NCBI GenBank assembly: GCA_036265915.1
Contig: DATAOC010000065.1
Location: 1-24,736, forward strand
Direction: 5' to 3'
Length of the DNA stretch: 24,736 bases
Source: AR12 sp036265915
Lineage (GTDB): Bacteria > Methylomirabilota > Methylomirabilia > Rokubacteriales > CSP1-6
Shown: positions 1 through 8,095 of the stretch, one piece after another
Numbering within the stretch: the stretch's first letter is position 1
Layout of the letters: every line of letters begins with the position of its first letter
Position numbers and translations under genes: made by a program
The notes under the pieces: model-generated
Seen by the model: the letters and a program-made list of their open reading frames with translations, nothing else
The model's database searches: none
What the model was told of the DNA's origin: nothing

Positions 1-2733
1 GCGATCGTGTCGGGGACCGCATTCGCGGCGCCGAGCATCACGACGACCGTGGCCAACACGATGATCGTCACCGCTCACGAGTTCTCATCCTCCGAGCGCT
101 GGACGCCGCCGACCGGCATGACGGAAGCGGTCGACGTCGCGTCGCTCGCCCCATCGAACTCGGGCGGCGTGGCTGTCGAGGGCAACTACACGACGCAGGC
201 GGCGATCGGCGCAACGGGGACACTCACCGCGAACGCGGCCGGCAACGCTGACACCGGCGCGACGGTCACCCTGGCCTTGCGACCCGTGGTCTGCGGCGGC
301 ACGGTGGCCGACGTCGACTATCTCTCGGCGACCGCTGTCAGCGGCCAGGCCACGCTGACCTGGTCGACGCCGAGCTCGGTGGTCATCCTCCGCAAGACGA
401 GTGCATTCGGCACCGAGCGACCGGCAGATGGCGTCAGCTACGCGGTGAGCGAGGCGATCGGGACGGCGACCGTTGCGTATGTCGGCTCCGCGCAGACGAC
501 GACGCTGACCGGCCTGACGAACGGCACGACCTACTACTACAAGATCTTCGCCCAGGACGGAACGCCGTGCTACTCCGCCGGCACCGCGCTCGCGACGCGA
601 CCCGCGGCGGGGCCGGCGCCCGCGTGGAGCTACACGCTGGCCGGCGGCTCCATGCTCAACGCCGGCGTCGCCGGGACCGGGACCGTGTACACCTCGTCCA
701 ACGCCAGCCGCGTGGTATCGGTCAACAGCGCCGACGGGACGCAGAGCTGGCAGCCCGTCTCCACCAATGCCGCGATCCAGGGGACGCTGACGTGGCTGCC
801 CGTGACCGCAGGCATCAGGGCGGTGCAGGGCGGCACGGCGACGATGACCACGCAGAGCACGCTGAACGTGCCGATCACCGCGGTGACACTGGCGCGCTCC
901 GTCTTGTGGTTCAGCGTCTCGGAGAACAACGTCGATCCGAACAACGGTGCCGTCCGCGGGCAGCTCACGAGCGCGACGAACATCCAGTTCAACCGCCCCG
1001 GCACGGCGACGACGATCACGATTCGATGGTACGTGGCGGAGTTTGGCGCGAGCGTGAACGTGCAGCGGGGCAGCACCGCGCTCACCGCGACCCCATTCAG
1101 CATCGCCATCGCGCCCGTGGACCTCTCCAAGACGTTCGTCCTCACTTCGTGGCAGAAGCCGGGGGCGACCTACGGAAACGACGACTTCCTGCGCGCACGG
1201 CTGACGTCGACGACGACGCTCGAGCTCGATCACTTCGGTGGCTCGCTCGACGGCACCGCCGACTGGCAGGTCATCACCATGGCGAACGCGTCGGTACAGA
1301 GCGGCGACGTGAGCTTCGCCACGGGCGACACCAGCAAGACGGTGGCGGTGACGTCCGTCAACACGTCCGCGACATTTCTCACGGCGACCTGGTACGGCAC
1401 GGTGGACGGCCTGGGCGCCAACGTAATCCGCCCGCGGATCACGAGCGCGACCCAGCTGACCTTCGACCGCGGCACGACCGGGTCCGCCATCCAGCTCACG
1501 TGGTTCCTGGTGACCCTCACCGACGGCTCGAGTGTGCAACAGGGCAATCGCAGCTTCGGCACCGGCGCCACGTCGGCCACCGTGACGCTGTCACCCTCCG
1601 TCGGCCTGACGACCTCGGTCGCGTTCCTCTCCGGCAACCAGCGCGGTGGAAGCACGCCGGATGCCGGCGCCGCTCCCAACGACAATCCCGGCGTGGTATG
1701 GTTCAGCGCCGACCTCACCGGTCCCACGTCGCTGCAGCTCACGCGGGGGACGGTGGGAAGCGGCGTGACGGCGGAGGCTCCGTGGTTCGTCGTCAACTTC
1801 GCCGCCACGCCCGGTACGGCGGTGGTCGGGGGCGATCAGAGCGGGCGCGTCTACATGGTCGACACGGCGCTCGGTCTTCAGACCTGGTCAACCACGCTGT
1901 CGGGCGCCGACACCGTGCAGGCCGCGACGGCGGCCCAGCTGCGCGCATACTCGAACGCGACGTTTCAATCGGCGTACACCGACGACGTCGTCTTCGCGGC
2001 CACGCGCAACGTCAGCACGACGAACAACAAGGTCTTCGCGCTGCGGGCGAGCGACGGCACGGTGCTGTGGACCTTCAACCAGACCGGCGCCTACTCGATG
2101 GACTACGTGGTCGGCATGCCGTGGGTCGACTACGCGCGCAACCGGCTCTACGTGGCAAGCCGCGCGGGCGGCGCGGGCACGCAGCAGAGTCTCTGGGTCA
2201 TCAACACGCTCGACGGCACGCTCGTGCAGTCCTTCGCGCTCGGACATCTGCAGACGGCGCCGACGGTGAGCTTCGACACGAACACCCTGTACGTCTGCAA
2301 CACCTCGGGCCAGCTGTACGCGATCAACCTCACCACGCTGGCGACCAAATGGACTTCGCCCTCGGCGCTCGGCAGTGCTGTGAACGGCTTCGTGTGGGAG
2401 GACGGGGCCGGGGCGCTGTACTTCACCACCGCGAACGGCAACGTGTGGAAGATGCAGGACCCCGGCGCCGGCGCCCCGCCGAACCCGGCGAGCCCGGTCT
2501 GGAAGCGCGCCGTGGCCGGTGCGTCGAGCCCGTTGCTGCTCGACGCCGTGTACGTCGGCGCCTCGGACGGCAAGGTCCACCAGGTGAACGTGACGACCGG
2601 TGTGGACGAGAAACAGTTCACGGTCGGCGACGGATTGTCCACGGTCGGCTCGCCGAGCACCGAGGACGGCTCCCAACTCTTCGTCGGCACCGCCGCCGGA
2701 GCGCTCTACAAGATCCCGCTGCCGCTGCCATGA
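1..2733 (+). CDS. Secreted/surface PQQ-type beta-propeller protein with FnIII domain and internal module repeats (5' partial)
   Basis: The reading frame is open to the left edge, so the true start and any signal peptide lie outside; residues are numbered from the GTG at 7. Residues ~15-93 look like a beta-sandwich of the kind found in bacterial surface proteins. Residues ~100-198 resemble a fibronectin type III domain (LTGLTNGTTYYYKIFAQDG is typical). Residues ~205-252 and ~601-908 are PQQ/WD-like propeller blades, with repeated pairs such as VVSVNSADGTQSW, VYMVDTALGLQTW and VFALRASDGTVLW. Residues 273-598 hold four tandem ~80-residue beta modules that interrupt the propeller. Thr, Ser and Asn are abundant and Cys rare, as in an exported structural or adhesive protein. 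No catalytic residues are recognisable. Its stop overlaps the next gene's ATG (ATGA), so the two are probably co-translated. Function is unknown; adhesin or secreted scaffold is inference. Confidence 0.85.
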   Translation, partial: AIVSGTAFAAPSITTTVANTMIVTAHEFSSSERWTPPTGMTEAVDVASLAPSNSGGVAVEGNYTTQAAIGATGTLTANAAGNADTGATVTLALRPVVCGGTVADVDYLSATAVSGQATLTWSTPSSVVILRKTSAFGTERPADGVSYAVSEAIGTATVAYVGSAQTTTLTGLTNGTTYYYKIFAQDGTPCYSAGTALATRPAAGPAPAWSYTLAGGSMLNAGVAGTGTVYTSSNASRVVSVNSADGTQSWQPVSTNAAIQGTLTWLPVTAGIRAVQGGTATMTTQSTLNVPITAVTLARSVLWFSVSENNVDPNNGAVRGQLTSATNIQFNRPGTATTITIRWYVAEFGASVNVQRGSTALTATPFSIAIAPVDLSKTFVLTSWQKPGATYGNDDFLRARLTSTTTLELDHFGGSLDGTADWQVITMANASVQSGDVSFATGDTSKTVAVTSVNTSATFLTATWYGTVDGLGANVIRPRITSATQLTFDRGTTGSAIQLTWFLVTLTDGSSVQQGNRSFGTGATSATVTLSPSVGLTTSVAFLSGNQRGGSTPDAGAAPNDNPGVVWFSADLTGPTSLQLTRGTVGSGVTAEAPWFVVNFAATPGTAVVGGDQSGRVYMVDTALGLQTWSTTLSGADTVQAATAAQLRAYSNATFQSAYTDDVVFAATRNVSTTNNKVFALRASDGTVLWTFNQTGAYSMDYVVGMPWVDYARNRLYVASRAGGAGTQQSLWVINTLDGTLVQSFALGHLQTAPTVSFDTNTLYVCNTSGQLYAINLTTLATKWTSPSALGSAVNGFVWEDGAGALYFTTANGNVWKMQDPGAGAPPNPASPVWKRAVAGASSPLLLDAVYVGASDGKVHQVNVTTGVDEKQFTVGDGLSTVGSPSTEDGSQLFVGTAAGALYKIPLPLP
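823..1800 (+). repeat. Four tandem ~80-residue beta modules within the propeller protein
   Basis: Modules begin at V273 (VQGG), V352 (VQRG), V430 (VQSG) and V510 (VQQG), a period of 78-80 residues; the last is longer (to F598). Each has the same order: V-Q-x-G, a central strand (for example DLSKTFVLTSW), a Leu/Ile-T-S-[AT]-T motif (QLTSATNIQF, RLTSTTTLEL, RITSATQLTF) and a closing strand ending in W-[YFQ]-V (IRWYVAEF, LTWFLVTL, APWFVVNF). Divergence is high, so this is old duplication rather than recent DNA repetition. I do not recognise a named domain family. Confidence 0.8.
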
Positions 2734-3629
2734 CGCCGGCGAATCGTCGCGGGGCGTGGGCCCGCAGGCTCGCACGCGTGGCGATCGGCGTGACACTCGC
2801 GGCGCTGCCGTCGCCGGCTGGCGCGCAGGCCGGCGAGTCGAACGCCGGGGACGGGGCGAGCCCGCTGTTCATGGTCGTCGGCGTCGTCATTCCGGATCGC
2901 GGGATCGCACTGGCCGCGATCGAGGATCGGACCGCGATGCGAACGCGTTTCTATCGTGTCGGTGATGCCGTGAACGGCGGCGTCGTCGTCGCCATCGCGC
3001 CGGATCGGGTCACCATCGCCTTCGGGGACGAGCTGCTGCAGCTGCGGCTCGCCGGCGCCGCCCCGCCCGCCGACGACCGCGCGAGCCGCGCGCGACCGGC
3101 CCGCGTCGCGGCGCGGGCCGCGCTCGAATCGCCGGCTCGACCGGACGGTATCGCCGGTCCGTACGGGACGATCGGTGCGATCCGGCCCGCCACCCGGGGA
3201 GCGCGGACAGTCCGGAAGAATGGCGACGACACGGGTGGCGCGACAGGCGGCGGTCCGAGCGCCGCCGCCTCGGCCGCCGCGTCGGTCGCCGCCGATGCCG
3301 GCGGCAGCACCGTGCAGTTCACCGGCGTGCTGCACGGCGGCCGCGAGCAGCCGGGAGACCAGTTCTCCGCGCAGTCGCTGCGCGACCTCCTCATCTCCGT
3401 CTCGCACACCGCCCTGTCGGCGAGCCGGCAGCGGATCGAGCTGTCGACTCCGGAGGGCGGCATCTATCAGACGTTCTCCGGCGACGCGACGCCGGCCAGC
3501 CAGCTGCGCGTGCCGATCGGAGGGACGTGGATCACCGAGCACAACCTGTTCGGCGCGTGGACCGTGCGCGTCTACCTCGATCGCGCGTCGCTTCCCGCCG
3601 CCAGCGCGGGCTTCACGCTGAGCCAGTAG
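2730..3629 (+). CDS. Exported GspC-like (type II secretion protein C homology region) protein
   Basis: 299 residues. The ATG at 2730 overlaps the upstream TGA (ATGA), which fixes the start. Residues 1-33 form a signal peptide (Arg-rich n-region, hydrophobic core, likely cleavage after GAQA). Residues ~46-108 match the pattern of the GspC/PulC homology region: a strand with GVV, then ALAAIED, then RFYRVGDAVNGGVVVAIA and DRVTIAF ending in LQLRL. In GspC this domain contacts the secretin. Residues ~109-192 are an Ala/Arg/Gly-rich disordered linker, and ~193-299 a beta-rich domain ending NLFGAWTVRVYLDR. Unlike standard GspC there is no PDZ domain and the N-terminus looks cleavable rather than a retained anchor. 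Coupling to the propeller protein suggests a periplasmic partner in its export or display; that role is inferred. Confidence 0.65.
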   Translation: MTPANRRGAWARRLARVAIGVTLAALPSPAGAQAGESNAGDGASPLFMVVGVVIPDRGIALAAIEDRTAMRTRFYRVGDAVNGGVVVAIAPDRVTIAFGDELLQLRLAGAAPPADDRASRARPARVAARAALESPARPDGIAGPYGTIGAIRPATRGARTVRKNGDDTGGATGGGPSAAASAAASVAADAGGSTVQFTGVLHGGREQPGDQFSAQSLRDLLISVSHTALSASRQRIELSTPEGGIYQTFSGDATPASQLRVPIGGTWITEHNLFGAWTVRVYLDRASLPAASAGFTLSQ

Positions 3630-3683
3630 GCCGCGCCGCCCGCCCTGGGCGCGTCACGCCGGCGCTCACGCGAGGCCGGGTGT

Positions 3684-3689
3684 TAGAGT
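3684..3689 (+). promoter_or_regulatory. Extended -10 promoter, probably giving a leaderless transcript
   Basis: TAGAGT preceded by TG one base upstream (TGtTAGAGT) fits an extended -10. It ends 11 bases before the ATG at 3701, so a start about 7 bases downstream would leave only 4-5 untranslated bases. No Shine-Dalgarno-like purine run lies between it and the ATG. No good -35 is visible. Confidence 0.45.
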
Positions 3690-3700
3690 ACAACGCGCTC

Positions 3701-4732
3701 ATGCTCGTCACGACGATCGCCGGCAGTCTTCCGAAGCCCGCCTGGCTGGCCGAGCCCGAGCGGCTCTGGGCGCCGTGGCGCGTGCCGCCCGAGCACCTGG
3801 CGGAAGCGCAGCGTGACGCCGTCCTTGCCGCCCTGAAGGAGCAGGAGTCGGCCGGCATCGACATCGTCACCGACGGCGAGCAATCCCGGCAGCACTTCGT
3901 CCACGGCTTCCTGGAGCGGATCTCCGGCATCGACTTCACCCGGCGGGTCACCATCGGCATCCGGGCGGATCGCTACAAGGCCGAGGTTCCGATCGTGAGC
4001 GGACCCATCACGCGCACGGGACCCGTTCACGTTGCAGAGGTGCGCTGGGCGCGCGCGCACACCGCTCACCGCCTGAAGTTCACGATCCCGGGTCCCATGA
4101 CGATCGTCGACACGCTGGCCGACGAGCACTACCGCGACCGCGCACGGCTGGCGATGGAGTTCGCGCGCGTCATCAACGAGGAGGCGCGCGAGCTCGAGGC
4201 GATCGGCCTCGACGTGCTCCAGCTCGACGAGCCCGCGTTCAACGTGTACATGGATGACGTCGCGGCCTGGGGCATCGAGGCGCTGCACCGGGCGGTCGAT
4301 GGCCTGCGCTGCACCACCGCGGTGCACATCTGCTATGGCTACGGCATCAAGGCCAACGTCGACTGGAAGAAGACGCTCGGCGCGGAGTGGCGACAGTACG
4401 AGCGGACCTTTCCGCTGCTCGCGCGGAGTCGCATCGATCAAATCTCACTCGAGTGTGCGAACTCTCGCGTCCCGCTCGAGCTGCTGGAGCTCTTGCGCGG
4501 CAAGGACGTCATGGCCGGCGTGGTCGACGTCGCCTCGCTCGACGTCGAGACGCCGGAGCAGGTCGCGGCCACGATTCGCCGCGTGCTGCGGCACGTCGAG
4601 CCCGGCCGCCTCCTGCCGTGCACGAACTGCGGGATGGTCCCGCTCCCACGCGCAGTGGCGGTCGGCAAGCTGCAGGCGCTCGGCGCCGGTGCCCGCCTCG
4701 TGCGTCGCGAGCTCGGAGGCACCGTGGCGTGA
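3701..4732 (+). CDS. Core MetE-like (cobalamin-independent methionine synthase C-terminal family) methyltransferase
   Basis: 343 residues, the size of the catalytic barrel alone; full MetE is about 750. The zinc-site pattern is intact: H209 and C211 (VHICYGYG), E251 (QISLECANSR) and C310 (CTNCGMVPLPR), corresponding to the His-x-Cys, Glu and Cys ligands of MetE. TDGEQSR, IPGPMT and LDEPAF are further family motifs. Known members transfer a methyl group to a zinc-bound thiol (homocysteine), with short core-MetE proteins using methyl-corrinoid donors; the related epoxyalkane:coenzyme M transferase adds a thiol to an epoxide. The substrate cannot be decided here. The ATG at 3701 is preferred over upstream in-frame starts, which run into the previous gene. 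The next gene starts inside its stop (GTGA), so it heads a coupled operon with an acyl-CoA enzyme. Confidence 0.85.
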   Translation: MLVTTIAGSLPKPAWLAEPERLWAPWRVPPEHLAEAQRDAVLAALKEQESAGIDIVTDGEQSRQHFVHGFLERISGIDFTRRVTIGIRADRYKAEVPIVSGPITRTGPVHVAEVRWARAHTAHRLKFTIPGPMTIVDTLADEHYRDRARLAMEFARVINEEARELEAIGLDVLQLDEPAFNVYMDDVAAWGIEALHRAVDGLRCTTAVHICYGYGIKANVDWKKTLGAEWRQYERTFPLLARSRIDQISLECANSRVPLELLELLRGKDVMAGVVDVASLDVETPEQVAATIRRVLRHVEPGRLLPCTNCGMVPLPRAVAVGKLQALGAGARLVRRELGGTVA

Positions 4733-7509
4733 GCGACGGCGGCCCGGAGCTGCTGCCGCTCGGCACGCCGTTCCGGCCGGGTCTGGATCCGCTACCCGCG
4801 CGCCACCACGTATGGGCGGTCGTGAAGGACGCGCTCGGGCGCCCCGCGCACGGCGAGCCGCGCCACGCGCTACGGGCGGTCACCCAGCCGGTGCCCGCCA
4901 TCGGCCCCAACGACGCCCTCGGCTATGTGCTGTACGCCGGGCTCACCTACAACACCATCTTCGCCGCGCGCGGGGTGCCGATCTCGGTCTTCGATCTCCA
5001 TGATCGCGATCTGCACGTGCCGGGCAGCGGTGCCGTCGTGATGGTCGCCGCAGTCGGCGCGGAAACGGCACGCGAAGGCAGGCTCAAGATCGGCGAGCTG
5101 CTGGTGCTCTATCCAGGCGTGTCGGATCTCCTGTCGCCGTGCGCCGGTGAGGATCCGATGCACGCCGACTTCAAGATCCAGGGGTACGAGACGCCCGACG
5201 GCTCGTTCGCGCAGTTCGTGCGCTGCCAGGCGCCGCAGCTGCTGGCGCACTCCGAGCGGCTGACGCTGGCCGAGGGATCGTCCTACATGCTGGACCTCGA
5301 GACCGTCTACAAGGCGCTCTACGACGTCGCCCGCGTGGCGCCCGGCGAGCGGGTCTTCGTCGAGGGCGCCGCCGGCGGCACCGGACAGTACGCCGTCGCC
5401 TGCGCGGCGTTGCGCGGCGCCCGGGTGATCGGCCTCGTGTCCACCGAAGACAAGGGCAAGCTCGTCCTCCGGCGCGGTGGGGCCGCCTACGTGAACCGCA
5501 CGGATTCCGAGATCGCGCGCGCGTTCGGCGCACTCGGCCCCGAGGCTGCGAAGCATGCGACCTGGCGCGACGCCGGCCGCGCGTTCGGGGACACGGTCGC
5601 CGCTCGTAACGACGGCGCCGCGATCGATGTGGTCGTTTCCTCCGTCGGCCGCGAGCTCTTTCCGCGCATGGTCGAGCTCCTCGGGCCCGGCGGACGGCTC
5701 GTCTTCTATGGCGCGACGAGCGGCTACACGCTGACGTTCCTCGGCAAGCCGGGATCGGCGGCCGCGGCCGAGATGCTGACGCGAGCCGGGCTGCGGCCGC
5801 ACGGCGGCGTGCTCGTGTACTACCGCGGAACGGACGCCGGTGACGACGCCGTCGGCGCCGACGCCATCGCGGGCGCGCTCGGGTCCGCCGCGCGCGTGGT
5901 CGCGGTGACATCGACCGACGCCGCCGCCGCGCGGCTCCGTGAGCGATGGACGCTGGCGGGGACCGTGAGCCTCGAGACACTGGCCAGGAGCCGCGGGTTC
6001 GCGTGGCCCGCGACGATGCCCGACTTCGACACCGATCCCGAAGGCTACCGCGCCTACCAGGACGCCACGCTCAAGCCGTTCGGACTCGCCGTCGGGCGCC
6101 TGCTCGCGACGCCGGACAATCCGCGCGGCTACCCGGACGTGATCGTGGAGCGTGCCGCGCAGGACACGCTCGGCACGAGTACGTTCCTGGCGCGCCCGTT
6201 CACGGGCGTGGTGGTGTATGTCGAAGCGACGCAGGACCGCCGGTTCGCGTTCTACGCGCCGAACGTCTGGATGCACCAGAAGCGGGTGCTGTTTCCGACA
6301 TTCGCAATCCTCGGCAGCCACCTCTCCAACGCGCACCAGGCAGAGGACTGCGTGCGCCTGCTCGATGCCGGAGCGCTGACCGTCCAGCCACCGGCCATCC
6401 ACGGCTGGGACGAGCTCGCGGAGGCGAACCAGGCGCTGTACGAGAACCGCCACGCGGGCACGCTCACGATTCGCGTGGGCGCGACGCCGGCGCTCGACGT
6501 CGCCCGGTCGGCGCGCCAGGTCTACGAGCGCTGGGGATCGCGGTTCGTCGACGGCCGTGTCGTCCGCGCCCGCGTCGATCCCGTGCGGCCCGGGCGGCCG
6601 GAGGCGGTCGCGCTCGTCACGCTGGACTCGCCGCCCGCCAACGCGCTCGGCACGGAGGTGCTCGACGACCTCGAGCGCACACTCGACGCGCTGGAAGCCG
6701 ACGCGCACGTGAAGGCCGTGGTGCTCAGCGGTGCGGGCACGATGTTCGTCGCCGGCGCGGATATCCGCCAGCTCCGCGCGTTTGCCACCCCGGCGGACGT
6801 GACCGCCCTCGCGACGCGCGCGCAGCAACTGTTCGCGCGCATCGGCCGTCTCCGGGCACCCGTCGTCTCCGCGGTGGACGGCTACGCGCTGGGCGGGGGC
6901 AACGAGCTGCAGATGGCGTGCGCCTGGCGCATTGCGAGCGCGCGGGCCGAGCTCGGGCAGCCGGAGATCAATCTGCACGTCATCCCGGGTTTCGGCGGCA
7001 CGCAGATGCTGCCGCGGCTCGCGGTGCGGCGCGCGCGGGCGGGCGGCGGCCAGATGTTCCGGCTGCTGGCCGATGCGGTCGGCGTTCTGCTCGACGGCCG
7101 TCGGCGCTCCGCCGCCCGCGCGCTGGCGCTCGGCATCGTGGACGAGGTCGCGCCCGCGGACGCGCTCTCCCACGCGCTGGCCGTCGCCGGCCGCATCGCG
7201 CTCGGCGAGTTCCGCGGCGTGCTCGGCTCGCCGCTGACGGAGACGTCGACCGTCGCCTTCCCGAACGTGGAGCGTGACGAGCACATCGCGCAGCTGTTGC
7301 GCCACCATGCCGACATTCCTCGCGCGGCGCCGGCGGCCGCCATCCTCGAGGCGGTGCGTGCCGGGCTCACACAGGGACTCGAGTCCGGCCTCGCCCTCGA
7401 GGCGCAGCGCTTCGGCGAGCTGGTCGCGTCGGCCGAGGGCCGGGCGGGCATCGACCGCTTCTTCGCCAGGCGCAGCTGGCCGCTGCCGCCGCGGCGCGAC
7501 GACGCGTGA
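4729..7509 (+). CDS. Fused crotonyl-CoA-reductase-like (MDR) / enoyl-CoA hydratase protein
   Basis: 926 residues; the GTG start overlaps the previous TGA by 4 bp. Residues ~25-340 and ~508-585 form a medium-chain reductase close to crotonyl-CoA carboxylase/reductase: LTYNTIFAARG, QGYETPDGSFAQF, the NADPH loop VEGAAGGTGQ (211-220), NVWMHQKR (512-519) and GSH (529-531). N75, E182 and H531 sit where that family has conserved Asn, Glu and His by my by-eye alignment. Residues ~341-507 are an insertion absent from standard CCR. Residues ~605-830 are a crotonase domain with oxyanion motifs FVAGADIRQL and GYALGGGNEL and both catalytic glutamates, E726 and E746, 20 apart as in hydratases. The likely net chemistry is 3-hydroxyacyl-CoA to enoyl-CoA to acyl-CoA, as in the last two steps of propionyl-CoA synthase or acryloyl-CoA detoxification. 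The substrate and any carboxylation are unknown. Confidence 0.85.
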   Translation: MSDGGPELLPLGTPFRPGLDPLPARHHVWAVVKDALGRPAHGEPRHALRAVTQPVPAIGPNDALGYVLYAGLTYNTIFAARGVPISVFDLHDRDLHVPGSGAVVMVAAVGAETAREGRLKIGELLVLYPGVSDLLSPCAGEDPMHADFKIQGYETPDGSFAQFVRCQAPQLLAHSERLTLAEGSSYMLDLETVYKALYDVARVAPGERVFVEGAAGGTGQYAVACAALRGARVIGLVSTEDKGKLVLRRGGAAYVNRTDSEIARAFGALGPEAAKHATWRDAGRAFGDTVAARNDGAAIDVVVSSVGRELFPRMVELLGPGGRLVFYGATSGYTLTFLGKPGSAAAAEMLTRAGLRPHGGVLVYYRGTDAGDDAVGADAIAGALGSAARVVAVTSTDAAAARLRERWTLAGTVSLETLARSRGFAWPATMPDFDTDPEGYRAYQDATLKPFGLAVGRLLATPDNPRGYPDVIVERAAQDTLGTSTFLARPFTGVVVYVEATQDRRFAFYAPNVWMHQKRVLFPTFAILGSHLSNAHQAEDCVRLLDAGALTVQPPAIHGWDELAEANQALYENRHAGTLTIRVGATPALDVARSARQVYERWGSRFVDGRVVRARVDPVRPGRPEAVALVTLDSPPANALGTEVLDDLERTLDALEADAHVKAVVLSGAGTMFVAGADIRQLRAFATPADVTALATRAQQLFARIGRLRAPVVSAVDGYALGGGNELQMACAWRIASARAELGQPEINLHVIPGFGGTQMLPRLAVRRARAGGGQMFRLLADAVGVLLDGRRRSAARALALGIVDEVAPADALSHALAVAGRIALGEFRGVLGSPLTETSTVAFPNVERDEHIAQLLRHHADIPRAAPAAAILEAVRAGLTQGLESGLALEAQRFGELVASAEGRAGIDRFFARRSWPLPPRRDDA

Positions 7510-7522
7510 CGTACCGTCGGCG

Positions 7523-8008
7523 ATGCGCTGGCTGATCGACGGCTACAACGTCATTCGCCGCGATCCCGAGCTGGCGCGTCACGAGGCGCACAACCTCGAG
7601 GACGGCCGGGCCGAGCTGATGCGGCTGATCGGGTCGGCCGCCCGGCGGTCGGGCGATCCGTTCACGGTCGTGTTCGACGGCGCCCGGCGTGGCGGCGGCA
7701 CGCCGGCCGGCGGTCAGGTGCAGGTTCTGTTCTCACGGCCCCCCGAGAGCGCCGACGACGTGCTCCGTCGGCTGGCATCGGAGCTGCGCTCAGGCGCGGT
7801 CGTGGTGAGCTCTGACCGGACCGTCTCCCAGGCGGCCGCACGCGCGGGAGCGGCCGCCGTCACGACCGAGCAGTTCCTGGCGGCGCTCGACACGACCGGA
7901 GCGGAACCCGACGACGACGAGGTCGCGCCGCGCGCCGGCGGCAATCCGCGGCGCCCATCACGCGCGGAGCGGGCGGCCGAGCGCGCGCTGGCGCGGCTGC
8001 GGCGATAG
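7523..8008 (+). CDS. YacP/Rae1-like NYN-domain ribonuclease
   Basis: 161 residues, ATG 13 bases after the previous stop, so probably the third gene of the operon. The N-terminus LIDGYNV is diagnostic for NYN/YacP (PIN-like) domains. Acidic residues expected for metal binding are present at D6, D52 (VVFDGA), D78/D79 (ESADDVL) and D98 (VVSSDRTV). Residues 125-161 are an acidic then Arg/Ala-rich tail typical of the family. Bacillus subtilis Rae1 (YacP) cuts mRNA in the ribosomal A site; RNase activity here follows from homology only. Its link to the metabolic genes upstream is unexplained and may be simple co-transcription. Confidence 0.85.
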   Translation: MRWLIDGYNVIRRDPELARHEAHNLEDGRAELMRLIGSAARRSGDPFTVVFDGARRGGGTPAGGQVQVLFSRPPESADDVLRRLASELRSGAVVVSSDRTVSQAAARAGAAAVTTEQFLAALDTTGAEPDDDEVAPRAGGNPRRPSRAERAAERALARLRR

Positions 8009-8095
8009 CGGTCGCGCCGGCGTCGGCGGCGCGCAGCGCGGCCCGCGTGTCTTGAAAAGTTGACGGTGTGGCGAGCGGCGTGACAGCGTGGTGGC

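Noticed and set aside
7020..7110. Possible pair of frameshifts in the hydratase domain (odd stretch RRARAGGGQMFRLLADAV)
   Set aside because: The frame recovers family sequence (LALGIVDEVAP) without a shift, and neither alternative frame gives better hydratase sequence.
4870..7308. 812-codon open frame on the minus strand
   Set aside because: Antisense shadow of the reductase-hydratase fusion; composition only, no recognisable motif.
8052..8065. TTGAAA and TTGACG as -35 boxes for the nuclease gene
   Set aside because: No acceptable -10 lies 16-18 bases downstream of either.
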